Shown here: one piece after another, positions 16,930 to 26,861 of the stretch
Position numbering within the stretch: position 1 is the stretch's first letter
Layout: each line of letters begins with the position of its first letter
Assembly (NCBI GenBank): GCA_003222675.1
Contig: QHWT01000056.1
Span: forward strand, 1 to 64,000
DNA from: Acidobacteriota bacterium
Lineage (GTDB): Bacteria; Acidobacteriota; Vicinamibacteria; Vicinamibacterales; 2-12-FULL-66-21
DNA length: 64,000 nt
Direction of reading: 5' to 3'
Made by a program: the position numbers and the translations under genes
Notes under the pieces: model-generated
What the model was told of the DNA's origin: nothing
The model's database searches: none
What the model saw: the letters and a program-made list of their open reading frames with translations, nothing else

Positions 16930-19698
16930 ATGCATGTCCTCCGCGAATGGCTTCAACGTCTCCGGGGAACGCTCGGTCGAAGCCGACAAGACCAGGACCT
17001 CGAAGAGGAGCTTCGGTTTCACCAGGAACTGGCCGCGGAGGAGGCGCCGCGTCAACATCAGACGCCGCAGGATGCCGCGCGGGCGGCGCGAATTCGCCTC
17101 GGCGGCGTCTCGCAGGCAATGGACGCGCTGCGCGATCAGCGTGGCCTGCCCTGGCTGGCTGATCTGCCGCGTGATGTACGCTACGCATTTCGAACGCTGC
17201 GAAAGTCGCCGAGCTTCGCGACCGTCGCGATTCTCACGCTGGCTCTGGGTATCGGCGCGACGACCGCCATCTACAGCGTGGTGGATACCATTCTGCTGCG
17301 GCCGCTGCCATTCGCAGACTCCGACCGCCTCGTACGCGTCGTCGAGAATGTCGCATCGCCTGACGGCGCAGGGCCACCCGGGCAGCGCGACGTGACTTAC
17401 CAGGAATTTCTCGAATGGCGCGCGCGGACACGAACACTGGCGGACGCCTTCGCTGTCAGCATGCGGGAGACCGTCGTGCGGACGCACGACGGAGCCGCGC
17501 GCCTGTGGGGAGCGAATGTCTCGCCCAACACGTTCATGATGCTCGGAACACGTCCGCTGCTGGGAACACTTGCATTCAGCGTGGACACAGATCCGAATGT
17601 CGTCGTGCTCAGTTTTGACACGTGGCAACGTCTCTTCCACTCGGCGCGCGATGCCGTCGGGGCAACTCTCGAGTTTCGAGCCGACTTCAACGCGAGTTTC
17701 ACACCGGAGCTCGAACCACCACGACTGATGACGGTGATTGGCGTATTACCCGCCGCGTTCGAGTTGCCGATCGATCCGATGGATTTTTACACGCCGTTCG
17801 TCGTGAGCGCGTCCCAGCGTTCTCCTCACGTCACGCTGATCGGCCGTTTGCGCGAGGGCATGTCGCGGACCGCTGCGCTGGACGAGGCAAATGTCATCGG
17901 CAACGCGATCCGGCCGCCGCGGCCCGCGAACGCTGCCGCCATGTCAGTACCGCGATTCGATGTGCAAAGTCTCAAGGAGCAGACGGTCGCGCCGCTGCAG
18001 GGCGCGCTTCGAGTGCTCCTCGCGGCCGTGGCCGCGGTCCTCTTGATCGTCTGCGCAAATGTGGCGAACCTCCTGTTGGCGCGAGGCACGACGAGGCGTC
18101 GCGAGATCGGCCTGCGCTTCGCAATCGGTGCCAGCCGCGGCCACGTCGTTCGCCAGATCCTGACCGAGTGTCTCGTGCTGGCGCTTGCCGGCGGGATGCT
18201 CGGCGCTCTGGTCGGAGCGGGCGGCGTCACGCTCGTCAAGCATCTGACGTCGGTTGACGCGCCAGGCATTTTCCGCCTCGGTTTTGGCACGTCTGTCCTG
18301 CCGCGCGGAAATGAGGTGGGCGTCGACCTCCGGATGTTCGGGATCGCGTTCGCCATTGCCGCGATCACGAGCCTCGCGTTCGGCGTGCTGCCGGCCATCC
18401 ATCTGTCGCAGACGAGGTCACTTCAGGCGTTGGGATCCCGCGGCGGCGGAACCGTCCGCGGAGAATCGCGGATTCGTGCGGCGCTGGCGGTGGCGCAACT
18501 GGCGATGGCCACCGTGCTGCTCGTCGGCGCCGGATTGTTGATCCACAGCTTCGTCAAACTGACCACGATCGAACGAGGATACGATCCCGCCAACGTCCTC
18601 GCCTTTCAGCTCGTGTTTCCGCCCAACTATCCACTCACCCGAAAGACCGACACGATCGAGGCGATCTTGGCTCGGCTGCGAGCCATGCCGGGCGTGGAAT
18701 CCGCCGGCTTCACCCGCGCCGGTCTTCTGATCGGTGAAGCCATCACTGTCGGCACGTTCGTGCCGCCCGGGCGGACGGTGGATGACATTCGGGCGGATCC
18801 GATGAGACCGCTGATTCGACCGGTCAGTCCGGGATATCTCACCGCGGTGGGTGTCCGCGTGCTCGATGGGCGCGAATTCGAGGCCATCGATGCCACGGCC
18901 TCGATGCGCGTGATTGTGATTAGCCGCACCGTCGCCCGACGATACTTCGGCGCCGCCAGCCCCGTGGGCCAGGTCCTCGACTGGCACGTCGGCAACGGGC
19001 CTGCGACGCCCATGCGCGTGATCGGCGTCATAGAGGATGTGCGCAACGAAACGCCCGATCAGGAGCCGAACCCGGAGATATTCCTCCACTATCGTCAGCT
19101 CCTGTCGCTTCAGCAGCGCTGGGGCGACTCGACCCAGCGACAGGAGCAGATGTCGATCGGGTTTCTGTCGTTTGCCATTCGAACCAGAGGCAATCCCGCG
19201 TCCGCGGCTCACCGCGTCGCCGGCATCGTGCGTTCTGTGGATGCCAATGCGGGAATCGACGCGATGATTCCGATGGCGCGTCTCGTGGCGAGCTCCGTTG
19301 CGGGACCACGCTTTTACGCCGTCCTGCTTGCCGTCTTCGCCGGCGTCGCCGGAATGCTTGCGGCCATTGGCGTCTACGGCGTGCTGGCCTATGCCGTGAT
19401 ACAGCGCACTCGGGAGATCGGCATTCGCATGGCCCTCGGGGCGCAGCGCGCGCAGGTACTGGTGAACGTTCTCCGTGACGGAATACTCCTCGCTGCGACC
19501 GGTATCGTTCTTGGTGTGGCGGCGGCCGCTGCTGCGACGCGAGTGCTGCGTACCATGCTGTTCGGCGTCACGCCGCTCGACCCGCTGACATTCGGGGCGG
19601 TGTCGGTCGCGTTCGGTTGTGTCGCGATGCTGGCGTGTTATGTACCGGCGCGCCGCGCAACGAGAGTCGATCCGATGGTGGCATTGAGGAGTGAGTGA
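16930..19698 (+). CDS. ADOP-family FtsX/MacB-like permease, cassette 1
   Basis: This 922-residue inner-membrane protein has the ADOP layout. A soluble N-terminal segment (about 1-90, with [15 protein letters not shown] and [10 protein letters not shown]) is followed by TM1 ([20 protein letters not shown]), a MacB-like periplasmic domain, a first FtsX block of three helices (from [20 protein letters not shown]), a second periplasmic domain, and a second FtsX block ending [18 protein letters not shown]. No ATPase domain or gene accompanies it, so it may use a shared ATPase elsewhere or work as a mechanotransmitter only. Ribosome site AAGGAG precedes the ATG. Substrate unknown. Confidence 0.95.
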   Translation: MHVLREWLQRLRGTLGRSRQDQDLEEELRFHQELAAEEAPRQHQTPQDAARAARIRLGGVSQAMDALRDQRGLPWLADLPRDVRYAFRTLRKSPSFATVAILTLALGIGATTAIYSVVDTILLRPLPFADSDRLVRVVENVASPDGAGPPGQRDVTYQEFLEWRARTRTLADAFAVSMRETVVRTHDGAARLWGANVSPNTFMMLGTRPLLGTLAFSVDTDPNVVVLSFDTWQRLFHSARDAVGATLEFRADFNASFTPELEPPRLMTVIGVLPAAFELPIDPMDFYTPFVVSASQRSPHVTLIGRLREGMSRTAALDEANVIGNAIRPPRPANAAAMSVPRFDVQSLKEQTVAPLQGALRVLLAAVAAVLLIVCANVANLLLARGTTRRREIGLRFAIGASRGHVVRQILTECLVLALAGGMLGALVGAGGVTLVKHLTSVDAPGIFRLGFGTSVLPRGNEVGVDLRMFGIAFAIAAITSLAFGVLPAIHLSQTRSLQALGSRGGGTVRGESRIRAALAVAQLAMATVLLVGAGLLIHSFVKLTTIERGYDPANVLAFQLVFPPNYPLTRKTDTIEAILARLRAMPGVESAGFTRAGLLIGEAITVGTFVPPGRTVDDIRADPMRPLIRPVSPGYLTAVGVRVLDGREFEAIDATASMRVIVISRTVARRYFGAASPVGQVLDWHVGNGPATPMRVIGVIEDVRNETPDQEPNPEIFLHYRQLLSLQQRWGDSTQRQEQMSIGFLSFAIRTRGNPASAAHRVAGIVRSVDANAGIDAMIPMARLVASSVAGPRFYAVLLAVFAGVAGMLAAIGVYGVLAYAVIQRTREIGIRMALGAQRAQVLVNVLRDGILLAATGIVLGVAAAAAATRVLRTMLFGVTPLDPLTFGAVSVAFGCVAMLACYVPARRATRVDPMVALRSE

Positions 19699-19814
19699 GG
19701 CTTCAGGAAGTACCCAGCGTCGTGAGTCGACATGGGCGCCATGAGAGTTCGGAGGTCAGTAAGTCCTCACGATACACGCCCGAACTGTTTACCAGACGCC
19801 AAGCCCCACCAAGG

Positions 19815-20276
19815 TCAGGGAGGTGACAATCGGACTAGCCGCGCTTCGTAGCGATTCAACAGGGATGTCAGCCACTCCCGGACGGCATCGTCAGCTGGCG
19901 TCGATCGATTCTCCGCGAACCGCACGATGTCGGCGCGTACGGTTGCTTTGGTGCTTTGCATCGCCAAGCTGGCCGCCTTCAGTTGATCTGATTCCGCCTC
20001 GGGCAACCTGTCGATTGCGGCCGTGGCAGATGCTAAGAGGTCGAGACCGCCGCCCCGGTTCGCAAGCACTGCCCGAAGCGCGTCGACGATGCGCCGCAGT
20101 TGAAGCCGGCCTCCGGAATTGCTTTCGATCAGCGCGTCAAGATGCGGAAACTGCGGGCGTCCTTCGTACGTGCCGTCATCCCAGCGCACTGAATCCAATT
20201 CGATGAGATCAATCTCGCGCGGCGTCCAGATTCCCGCCGGCGTGAACTCGTTGGCAACCCCAGATGTCAGATTCAT
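19815..20276 (-). CDS. Hypothetical protein
   Basis: The reverse frame encodes 153 residues from ATG 20276 (MNLTSGVANEFTPAG) or 169 from a TTG at 20324. It has no signal peptide or membrane segment. The sequence is helical and balanced in composition (RLQLRRIVDALRAVLANRGG, PEAESDQLKAASLAM), unlike a shadow frame. I do not recognise a family. Neither candidate start has a strong ribosome site. Confidence 0.45.
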   Translation of the reverse strand: MNLTSGVANEFTPAGIWTPREIDLIELDSVRWDDGTYEGRPQFPHLDALIESNSGGRLQLRRIVDALRAVLANRGGGLDLLASATAAIDRLPEAESDQLKAASLAMQSTKATVRADIVRFAENRSTPADDAVREWLTSLLNRYEARLVRLSPP

Positions 20277-20324
20277 AAGGCGTGATGGACGGCGCTCAAC
20301 CGTCGTGCACGGTGGCTGATTCAA

Positions 20325-20691
20325 TTCCTACGGACTCACGATACGCCTTCACTGACGCCGCAGGGATGATCTGGCCAGGTCCGGGTCATTCATAGGCACT
20401 GGGCGACTGCACAGGAGAAAATCGACGTGGGTCTCTACGATGTTGCCGTGCGTGACGCCTTGACGTCGTTTGCGCTTTCGCCCGTCTGGCCGACATGCGC
20501 GAGGAAGCGCCGGCATACGGATTCAGCAGCGTCGCGGAGCGGCCGCATCGACAGCTGACAGCGTGATGTGACATTAGGTCTTGGTGGCAAGAACGATCTC
20601 GTCCGCGGTTGAGCGAAATGCCAAGACGCGCGCGGGGTGAATCCAAGAAAACTTCTTAGCTGCTGTACCTGCGGATGATGCTACCGCTCCG
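20325..20691. other. Gap without supported gene
   Basis: A reverse frame at 20386-20646 is arginine- and serine-rich with no ribosome site or motif and is not accepted. Nothing else is visible. Confidence 0.3.
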
Positions 20692-22068
20692 CTATTCATG
20701 CTGCAGGGCAAGTATTGGATCGATATGCGACGTGCGCCGGGCGGGCACAAAACACGCGAGGGCTGCTACCGCCAGCAGAACGAGGGATACCAAGGCAACA
20801 GCTGGGAGATAGTCTGGCTGGAAGCCGTAGAACAGCGCGGTCATCATGCGCGCTGCGATGGCCGCCAGCGCCAAACCAATAGCGAGGCCGGCGAGCGTCA
20901 ACGCCATGCCACGTCTACCGAAAGAGAGCAAGATGTCGTTGGACGTCGCGCCCAATGCCATACGCACTCCGATTTCGTTGGTGCGTTGCGTCACCGCGTA
21001 GGAGAGGACGCCGTACAAGCCGAGCGCCGCGAGGAACAGCGCGAGCAGCGCGAACGCGCTCAAAAGCGCGGTACTCTGCGATGGCGTGGCCAGCTGGCGA
21101 GCCATAATCGCCTCGACGGTTTGCAGCCGCGCGATCGGCTGGTTCTTATCGACAGACCAGATCGCCTGCCGAACCGTCGCAACGATCGACTCCGGCTCAC
21201 CGACGTGCGAACCGCTCGCCTCGTCCATGACCTGGTCGGCTTGTTCGTGCAGGCGATACACCGCGGGCCTCAACCCTTCTTCCATGCCCACCTCACGAAT
21301 CTCCTTCACGACGCCGACGATCGTGTACCAGTACCCCTTTTCGTTCAGCTGTCCGTACTTGAATCGTGCATCAATCGCTGAACGTCCGGGATAGTTGCGA
21401 TTCGCAAAGGATTCGTTGACGATCGCCACCGGCGATTCCGAACGCCGGTCGGATATCTCGAAGAAGCGCCCTTCGCGCAGCCGCGCGCCGATCGTTGGGA
21501 AGTAATCGCGAGTCACGATGCGCAAGAGCGCGACCTGCTCGGGGATACGGTCCTTCGACTGACCGGCGAGCAAATAAAATGTCGCGTGAGTATTGTTTAC
21601 CGTCAGTGGCATTTGCGAAGTCGCGCCGGCGTTTACGACGCCGGGAATTGCGCGAATCTTTTCCAACTCCGCGTTGACGAAGGCCACGCGCCTGTCGAAG
21701 TCCTGATAGCGGAACAGCGGAGTCTCAAAGGTCAGCAGCTTTTCGCTCCGCATGCCGAGATCGGTATTCCGAAGATGTTGAAAGGTGTGCAGCAGCAGGC
21801 CGCCACTCGTCAGCAGCACCACGGCGAAGGCCGTCTCGATGACGATGAGCGAATGCTGGAACCAGTGGCTGCGCCTGCCAACGGTGCCGCGCCCTGCTTC
21901 GCGCAGCCCGTCCTGCGGGGCGAGTCGCGACCCGCGCAGCGCGGGCGCAAGTCCGAACGTCAATGCGGCGGCAATGGCTGCGCCAGCGGAGAACGCGAGC
22001 ACGCGCCAGTCGAGCGCCAGCCGCACTGTGCCCATCGTTTCCGGCACAAGCATCTCGAGAAATCGCAT
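20692..22068 (-). pseudogene. ADOP-family permease, C-terminal half only
   Basis: From about the ATG at 22068 (MRFLEMLVPETMG) the protein matches the back half of an ADOP permease: the end of FtsX block 1 (VLAFSAGAAIAAALTFGLAP), the TM HSLIVIETAFAVVLLTSGGLL, the second periplasmic domain and the final FtsX block ending HIDPILALQHE (458 residues). The N-terminal extension, TM1, first periplasmic domain and most of FtsX block 1 are missing. The open frame extends upstream to 22494 but that part has no permease character. This is a truncated relic, although the remaining part is undamaged. Confidence 0.85.
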
Positions 22069-22276
22069 CACGGCACGGCGAGCGCGAGTGGTCGGGAAGA
22101 GGGCGTGGCGCCTCTTGCGGATCAGTCGACATGGCGACCTCCTTTCATCGAAGCGCCCGGTGTCCGCACATCGGGCTGAAAGAAGGTTCGCGAGACTTGG
22201 TGAGGACAGGTGGGCTTCTACCCTTTCCGCGGACCGGATGCGTCCTTGTACGCGACGCCAGGGTAATCCGATCAAT

Positions 22277-22960
22277 TCAGCCAGACGTTTGTTTCTGCAG
22301 CCTGAAGCGCAATGTGATTGTCTGAGGATACCCATTCTGGCCGTCCACGATTGCTGCGTGCGAAGCGACCGATGGTACGTACCCAGGTTTCGATGCCCGT
22401 AGCCTGAATGGCACGCCCATTCCGACGTGTTCGATAAAGCAATAGCCGTTGACGCGAGTCTGATTGGATCTTCCCGTGTCAAGCCCGCCGTCAATTATCT
22501 CGACCCGCGCATCCGCAACGGGCGTTGCGCCGTCCGCTTCGCTGACGAAACCCACGAGATAGGGCGCAAGAACGATCACCTGCGCAGCGGGATCAACGGC
22601 GTTCGTGTGTGGTGCGACCACATGCGCGGCGGGCGCTCGGACGTGAATGGCGATATTGCCGCGGCTTACCGGAACAATGCGGCCGCCCGCCGCGATCACG
22701 GCAACCGAACTCGCGGTCAGGCCATCCGACAGGTTCGAGTCAGCGACCATCCACGTCGCTGAATTGGTGACGTCGATGTCTGCCTAACCCAGAGACCGCA
22801 TCGCTACAGTGCAGTGGACTTCGACTTGAACGGGCACGCAGACGGGCGTGCGCAAACCGGTCGAACGGCCACGCGGTGCGTACGTCGGCTGCGTTGGCAC
22901 GGGTTCACCGCATGCCGCCGACGCAATCAGCAGTACGAGCAAGATTCGCAACGTTCGCAT
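22277..22960 (-). pseudogene. Lipoprotein with Ig-like/carboxypeptidase-regulatory domain, internal stop
   Basis: The reverse frame begins MRTLRILLVLLIASAACGEP, a lipoprotein signal with the lipobox SAAC. It proceeds to CVPVQVEVHCTV, hits an in-frame TAG at 22784-22786 (codon 59), and continues in the same frame with ADIDVTNSATWMVADSNLSD (a bacterial Ig-like domain signature) and a carboxypeptidase-regulatory-like domain (VEIIDGGLDTGRSNQTRVNG, PFRLRASKPGYVPS), ending at 22277. Without the TAG it would be a 227-residue surface lipoprotein. Its 3' end overlaps the upstream flank of the truncated permease. It may be a pseudogene or a sequence error. Confidence 0.7.
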
Positions 22961-23068
22961 CGGTACGACAGAGTCAACATCGCCGATGCACAATAAACAA
23001 CGGATCGCATTCCGAGAATCGGTCGCGAACAACGCCGCAATGTCTACGAATGTCGCTCGACAAGGTAA

Positions 23069-23460
23069 CTAGCGTTGATGGCGCTCGCGACGGTGGCCGT
23101 TCGAATTCGTCAGCATGCGCGACACTTCCACGCGCACGCTGTCGTTCGTCGGCGTCATCGGGCCTGTCGACGTCCGGCGCGCCGGGCAGAATACTGCCAC
23201 GCGAACCGCAGTGGCGTCGTCACGGTCTGACCGATGCCGCTTTGCAGCTCGGTCGTGCGCAAGCCGTTGGCGTAGCCTTCCAGTATCTTGGTGATGAAGT
23301 AACCGGGCGACGCAAGCTCGACCGACAGGCCGACGAGGGGTTGAGCGGCGGGTCGTGTCCGTGCGCGTTTCCCCAAGCGCTAATCGAAAACGCGGCAGAA
23401 TCTCACGATAACGTGCAGACCGGCACGAGCAGGAATACATCTTCCTTTGGAGCCGTGCTA
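23069..23460 (-). pseudogene. Unrecognised protein fragment
   Basis: One reverse frame contains a convincingly protein-like stretch, PLVGLSVELASPGYFITKIL and EGYANGLRTTELQSGIGQTV, ending about 23158. No start with a ribosome site and no N-terminal domain can be found, and the adjoining frames are arginine-rich. It is probably the C-terminal remnant of a gene; family unknown. Confidence 0.3.
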
Positions 23461-23473
23461 GCATCCCGTCATC

Positions 23474-24022
23474 ATGACTCGGACGATCGTATTCGCCTCG
23501 TGTCTGGCGGCCGGGTTGTCAATTGTGATGACAGCCGCACAGCAGGATCCAACACTCCTGCGATCGAAGCTGCAGATTACAAGCGCTGCCTTTGGTCCGA
23601 ACGAACGCATCCCGTCGAAATACACCTGCGATGGGCAGAACGTTAACCCACCGCTGACGTTCGCATCGATTCCACCGAATGCGGAGAGCCTCGTCCTCAT
23701 TGTCGACGACCCGGACGTGCCCAAGAACCTGATGCCTTCGGGTGTGTTCGATCATTGGCTGATTTGGGATCTGCCTGTCGATAGCCATGGGATCTCTGAA
23801 GGCGCACTCGAAGCGAAAAAGGGTCTCAATGGAAAGGGGCATGGATACACAGGTCCGTGTCCGCCCGACGGCGAACATCGTTACTTCTTCAAGTTGTACG
23901 CGCTCGATACCAAGTTCACCGGGAAGACCATCTCGAACAAACACGATCTCGAAACGGCGATGAAAGGGCACGTTCTCGACCACGCGGAGCTCATGGGACG
24001 ATACGCGCGGACCGCTCGCTGA
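23474..24022 (+). CDS. YbhB/YbcL-type PEBP (Raf kinase inhibitor-like) protein
   Basis: The 182-residue product has a signal peptide (IVFASCLAAGLSIVMTAAQ) and a full phosphatidylethanolamine-binding-protein domain. Family motifs present are KYTCDGQNVNPPLTF, LIVDDPDVP, HWLIWDLP, GPCPPDGEHRYFFKLYALD, and a C-terminal DHAELMGRY. Bacterial members bind small anionic ligands; their physiological role is unsettled. The signal peptide places it in the periplasm. No operon partner; the following methyltransferase is broken. Confidence 0.93.
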   Translation: MTRTIVFASCLAAGLSIVMTAAQQDPTLLRSKLQITSAAFGPNERIPSKYTCDGQNVNPPLTFASIPPNAESLVLIVDDPDVPKNLMPSGVFDHWLIWDLPVDSHGISEGALEAKKGLNGKGHGYTGPCPPDGEHRYFFKLYALDTKFTGKTISNKHDLETAMKGHVLDHAELMGRYARTAR

Positions 24023-24234
24023 CAAGTCGACTGCTGGTTTCGTCAACGTGTTGCCCCCGCCGCGTGTCGCGCCGGAGCGTGGCTGGTAGGTTTTTCGCGG
24101 AGATATCGTCAGATTCCCGCGGACTGGATGTTGGTGCTGACACTTGTGGCGGCGACCGCTGTGTTCCTGATCATGTAGCTGGGCGACCCGCGAATCCCCA
24201 GCGCATTCCTGATGCGCGGCCCGTCCTCTGGATA

Positions 24235-24621
24235 TGGGACGTGAACGCCCGCTGGTGGGACGACCAGATCGGTGACGGCAACGATTTCCAGACGCTGCTG
24301 ATCGAGCCTCCCACCGAACGCCTCCTGGATGTCCCTGCGGGCGACACGATCCTGGATGCCGCATGCGGCGCAGGACGATTCGCCAGGCGGATGGCGGAAC
24401 TCGGGGCGCGTGTGGTCGCGTTCGACCACAGCGCGGAATTCATCGCGCGCGCTCGCGAGCGCACGTCCAGCGATGCAGCAGTCGAGTACCACGTCGTTGA
24501 CGCCGCCAATGCAGAGGCTGTCCTATCCCCTGGATCGAAACGATTCAACAAGGCCGTTTGCACCATGGCCATCATGGACATGCCCGAAATCGGCACGCTG
24601 TTCAAGCTCCTCCCGAGTTGA
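24235..24621 (+). pseudogene. SAM-dependent methyltransferase, truncated
   Basis: The frame reads WDVNARWWDDQIGDGNDFQ, then the class I SAM-binding motif ILDAACGAGRFARRMAELGA and the motif II strand VVAFDHSAEFIARAR, then CTMAIMDMPEIGTLFKLLPS and stops at 24619-24621. The intact family continues about 100 residues further. The start is uncertain, since the open frame upstream to 23857 is antisense-like and there is no ribosome site near 24235. The truncation point coincides with the first bases of the integrase relic, so insertion of that element probably removed the 3' end. Confidence 0.65.
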
Positions 24622-24627
24622 TGTTGC

Positions 24628-25117
24628 ATAGATTTCCAAGGTCCGCCGAATCGGTATCCGGCTGGGGAATTGGCTCACTATCGAACAAGGCCGGCGTCTG
24701 CTTCACGAAGACGAACCGGTGACGCTCCGCGGCCTGCGCAACCGCGCGATGCTGGCGATGCTGATCGGCTGCGGACTTCGATGCGGGGAGCTATTCGACC
24801 TCACGGTCGAATCACTGCAGCAGCGCGAGGAAGATTGGGTGATCGCGGACCTCGTGGGCAAAGGGGGCACGTGCGCACCGTTCCCGTTCCGGCATGGGTT
24901 AAGGCGAGTGTGGACGCGTGGACGATGGTGGACGGCATTCAGCACGGACGCGTGTTCCGGTCCATCAACAAAGCCGGCCGAGTGTGGGACGATGGTATGA
25001 CGCCCAAGGTGATCTGCGAAGTCGTCAAGGCTGCCGCCGCCAGGGCTCGGATTGAGAAGCTGGCACCTGCGCCGCACGTGCGCCCGGTTGTGCCATCTGG
25101 CCGGCGGCGAGCTTGAG
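24628..25117 (+). pseudogene. Tyrosine-recombinase (phage-type integrase) remnant
   Basis: Across three frames the forward strand reads RIGIRLGNWLTIEQGRRLL, LRGLRNRAMLAMLIGCGLR (the first catalytic Arg box), CGELFDLTVESLQQREEDWV, IADLVGKGG, then after a one-base loss in a run of G (about 24862) HVRTVPVPAWVKASVDAW, FRSINKAGRVWDDGMTPKV, EVVKAAAARARIEKLAP, and after a further deletion RTCARLCHLAGGELE. The deletion removes the catalytic H-x-x-R box, the N-terminal domain is absent, and no catalytic Tyr follows. The gene is dead. It resembles the XerC/D-like integrases common in Acidobacteriota genomes. Confidence 0.8.
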
Positions 25118-25134
25118 CGCGCGAAAACCAGTGA

Positions 25135-26076
25135 TCAGAATCGGAAGAAGTCGCGAGCCAATGCCGTCACGTCTTGCCAGTAGGCTGCGAGGCGATTCGC
25201 GACCGTATCCGGCTTTGTCATATCGAAGCGACCGAGCAGGCGTGGCAGCGCGGGACGATATCCCGCAGGAACATCGAAGAGCGACTTGTCGAGAACAGCC
25301 TCCGAGAACTCGATCAGCTTCACTCTGGTCGTGATCGGCGGCTCGTGTTCGCCGCGGCGGCGCGTCGTTTCCTCGATTGGGAACCCGCGTCGCCCGGCGC
25401 CGCGAAATTCCACGTTCATGCGGTCGGGCGCCTGACCCGGGCGCACGACGGAACCGATCAAGAAAGCCTGCCCGTCGCCGGCATCCCAGCACCCAGCGGG
25501 CGGGAGATCGATATGCCAACCATCCTCGACGGATTCACTGGGGCGCGTATTCGCGCCAGGGCTGGAATCCGTCGTGATGGTTTCGATGACGTGTCGGGCC
25601 GAATACGAACCCACCTGGCGGCGTTCGCCGGTGTCCACGGTATTGACGGTGATCTTCACGTCCGCGCCGGCAGCGGGCGGCTCGGGTCTCTCCCGCCACC
25701 GCCACCGTGAACGCACCCAGTAAACATCGCTGCCGATGAAGTCGAGCGGCGACCAGCCGTAGAGCCGCGCCTCGTGATTCAGTTCCAGGGTGCGTCGCTC
25801 GTCACACCGGGTGATTGTGGCATGCCGCACCGTTCTCTGGGCCGGCAAGGCCGACGGAAACTGCAGGTACAGCTCTCTTCGCTGCCACGCGCCTTTGAAA
25901 TAGAGGGTGTTGGTCTGAACGGTCGACTGAGGAAGATCAATCGTCTCGCGCGTCTTGATTGTCAGATCCGGGACGTTTGGAACGACGAACTTGGGATAGC
26001 CTCCGTCCGCTCCCGCGTATATGCCGGCGGCAGCCAATACGAAGGCAACGAAGGACGGCATCCACGCGTGTGGCAT
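25135..26076 (-). CDS. Secreted protein of unknown function
   Basis: The 313-residue product has a short signal peptide (MPSFVAFVLAAAGIYAGA when started at the second Met). The mature part has beta-rich segments (KFVVPNVPDLTIKTRETIDL, YFKGAWQRRELYLQFP, EARLYGWSPLDFIG) that recall the LolA/DUF4412-like family of periplasmic proteins, and a C-terminal helix-rich tail (FDVPAGYRPALPRLLGRFDM). No enzyme motif is present. It lies between the integrase relic and a permease relic, both on the other strand. Assignment to a family is tentative. Confidence 0.6.
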   Translation of the reverse strand: MPHAWMPSFVAFVLAAAGIYAGADGGYPKFVVPNVPDLTIKTRETIDLPQSTVQTNTLYFKGAWQRRELYLQFPSALPAQRTVRHATITRCDERRTLELNHEARLYGWSPLDFIGSDVYWVRSRWRWRERPEPPAAGADVKITVNTVDTGERRQVGSYSARHVIETITTDSSPGANTRPSESVEDGWHIDLPPAGCWDAGDGQAFLIGSVVRPGQAPDRMNVEFRGAGRRGFPIEETTRRRGEHEPPITTRVKLIEFSEAVLDKSLFDVPAGYRPALPRLLGRFDMTKPDTVANRLAAYWQDVTALARDFFRF

Positions 26077-26109
26077 TGGTCCTGTGTGTGAATTCTCGTG
26101 GATTAGCCT

Positions 26110-26629
26110 ACCACGGCGTCAGATCCGGCGTCGCTCGCCCTTGCCATTCGCGAGGCGGTTTCACAGGACTGATGCGGCTCTTCCCACGATCGACATGCAG
26201 ACCGAGCGACAGCAGATCGCCGACACGATCGCAAAGCCGCGCGCGTTCGCACTCCTGACGACAGTCTCGGGAATCATCGGACTTCTCCTGGCTTGCGTCG
26301 GCGTTTACGGTATCGTTTCCCAGGATGCGGTGCGGCGGACACACGAGATCGGAGTCCGAATGGCCCTCGGCGCAGGTCGCGCCCAGGTCCTTCGCCTCGT
26401 GATGCGCCAGACGATGATCGTCGCGATCGTTGGCGCAGCCATTGGATTTGGCCTGGCGATGGCCGCCTCGCGGCTCATCGCCGGATCGCTGTTCGCAATC
26501 CCGGCGAACGATCCGCTGGCGATTGGGTCAGCACTTGCTGTCCTGCTGGCCGTCGCATTCGCTGCCGCGTATGTGCCCGCACGTCGGGCGACCGAGCTCG
26601 ATCCGACGCAAGCGCTCAGATATGAATGA
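26110..26629 (+). pseudogene. ADOP-family permease, C-terminal fragment
   Basis: A forward fragment begins about 26110 with ALAIREAVSQD, shifts frame near 26167, and continues LPTIDMQTERQQIADTIAKP followed by the complete last FtsX block (TVSGIIGLLLACVGVYGIVS to VPARRATELDPTQALRYE). Only the last ~170 residues of a normal ~810-920-residue permease remain. It directly follows, divergently, the secreted-protein gene at 25135-26076. Confidence 0.8.
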
Positions 26630-26861
26630 CTCCCGCGTGATCCGCCATTTGATACGCCAGCACTCAGGCGGCTGTGGCAGATGCTCGAGTTCGTGCCGGA
26701 AAGTGCCGATCGAGTTCCAACACGCGAAGGTTAGTCACCACATAACTCGTTGTACCCGCTGATCCTCCCGATCTCGGGAGCATCCGGCTTGAACACTCTC
26801 CTCGAGTGTTCGGGGCTTCTGCCTGGCCAAGCGGTCTTCGTCCGCGAAGCGTCTCGCCGGT

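Noticed and set aside
16426-17640. 404-residue reverse frame opposite the cassette 1 PadR and permease genes
   Set aside because: Antisense shadow in GC-rich coding sequence; His/Arg-rich and without conserved motifs.
20692-22494. Full 600-residue open frame as one gene
   Set aside because: Permease similarity starts only at about 22068; the upstream 142 codons are not protein-like and overlap the lipoprotein gene.
24126-24176. 16-residue hydrophobic peptide MLVLTLVAATAVFLIM
   Set aside because: Too short, no ribosome site, and lies between a gene end and a pseudogene.
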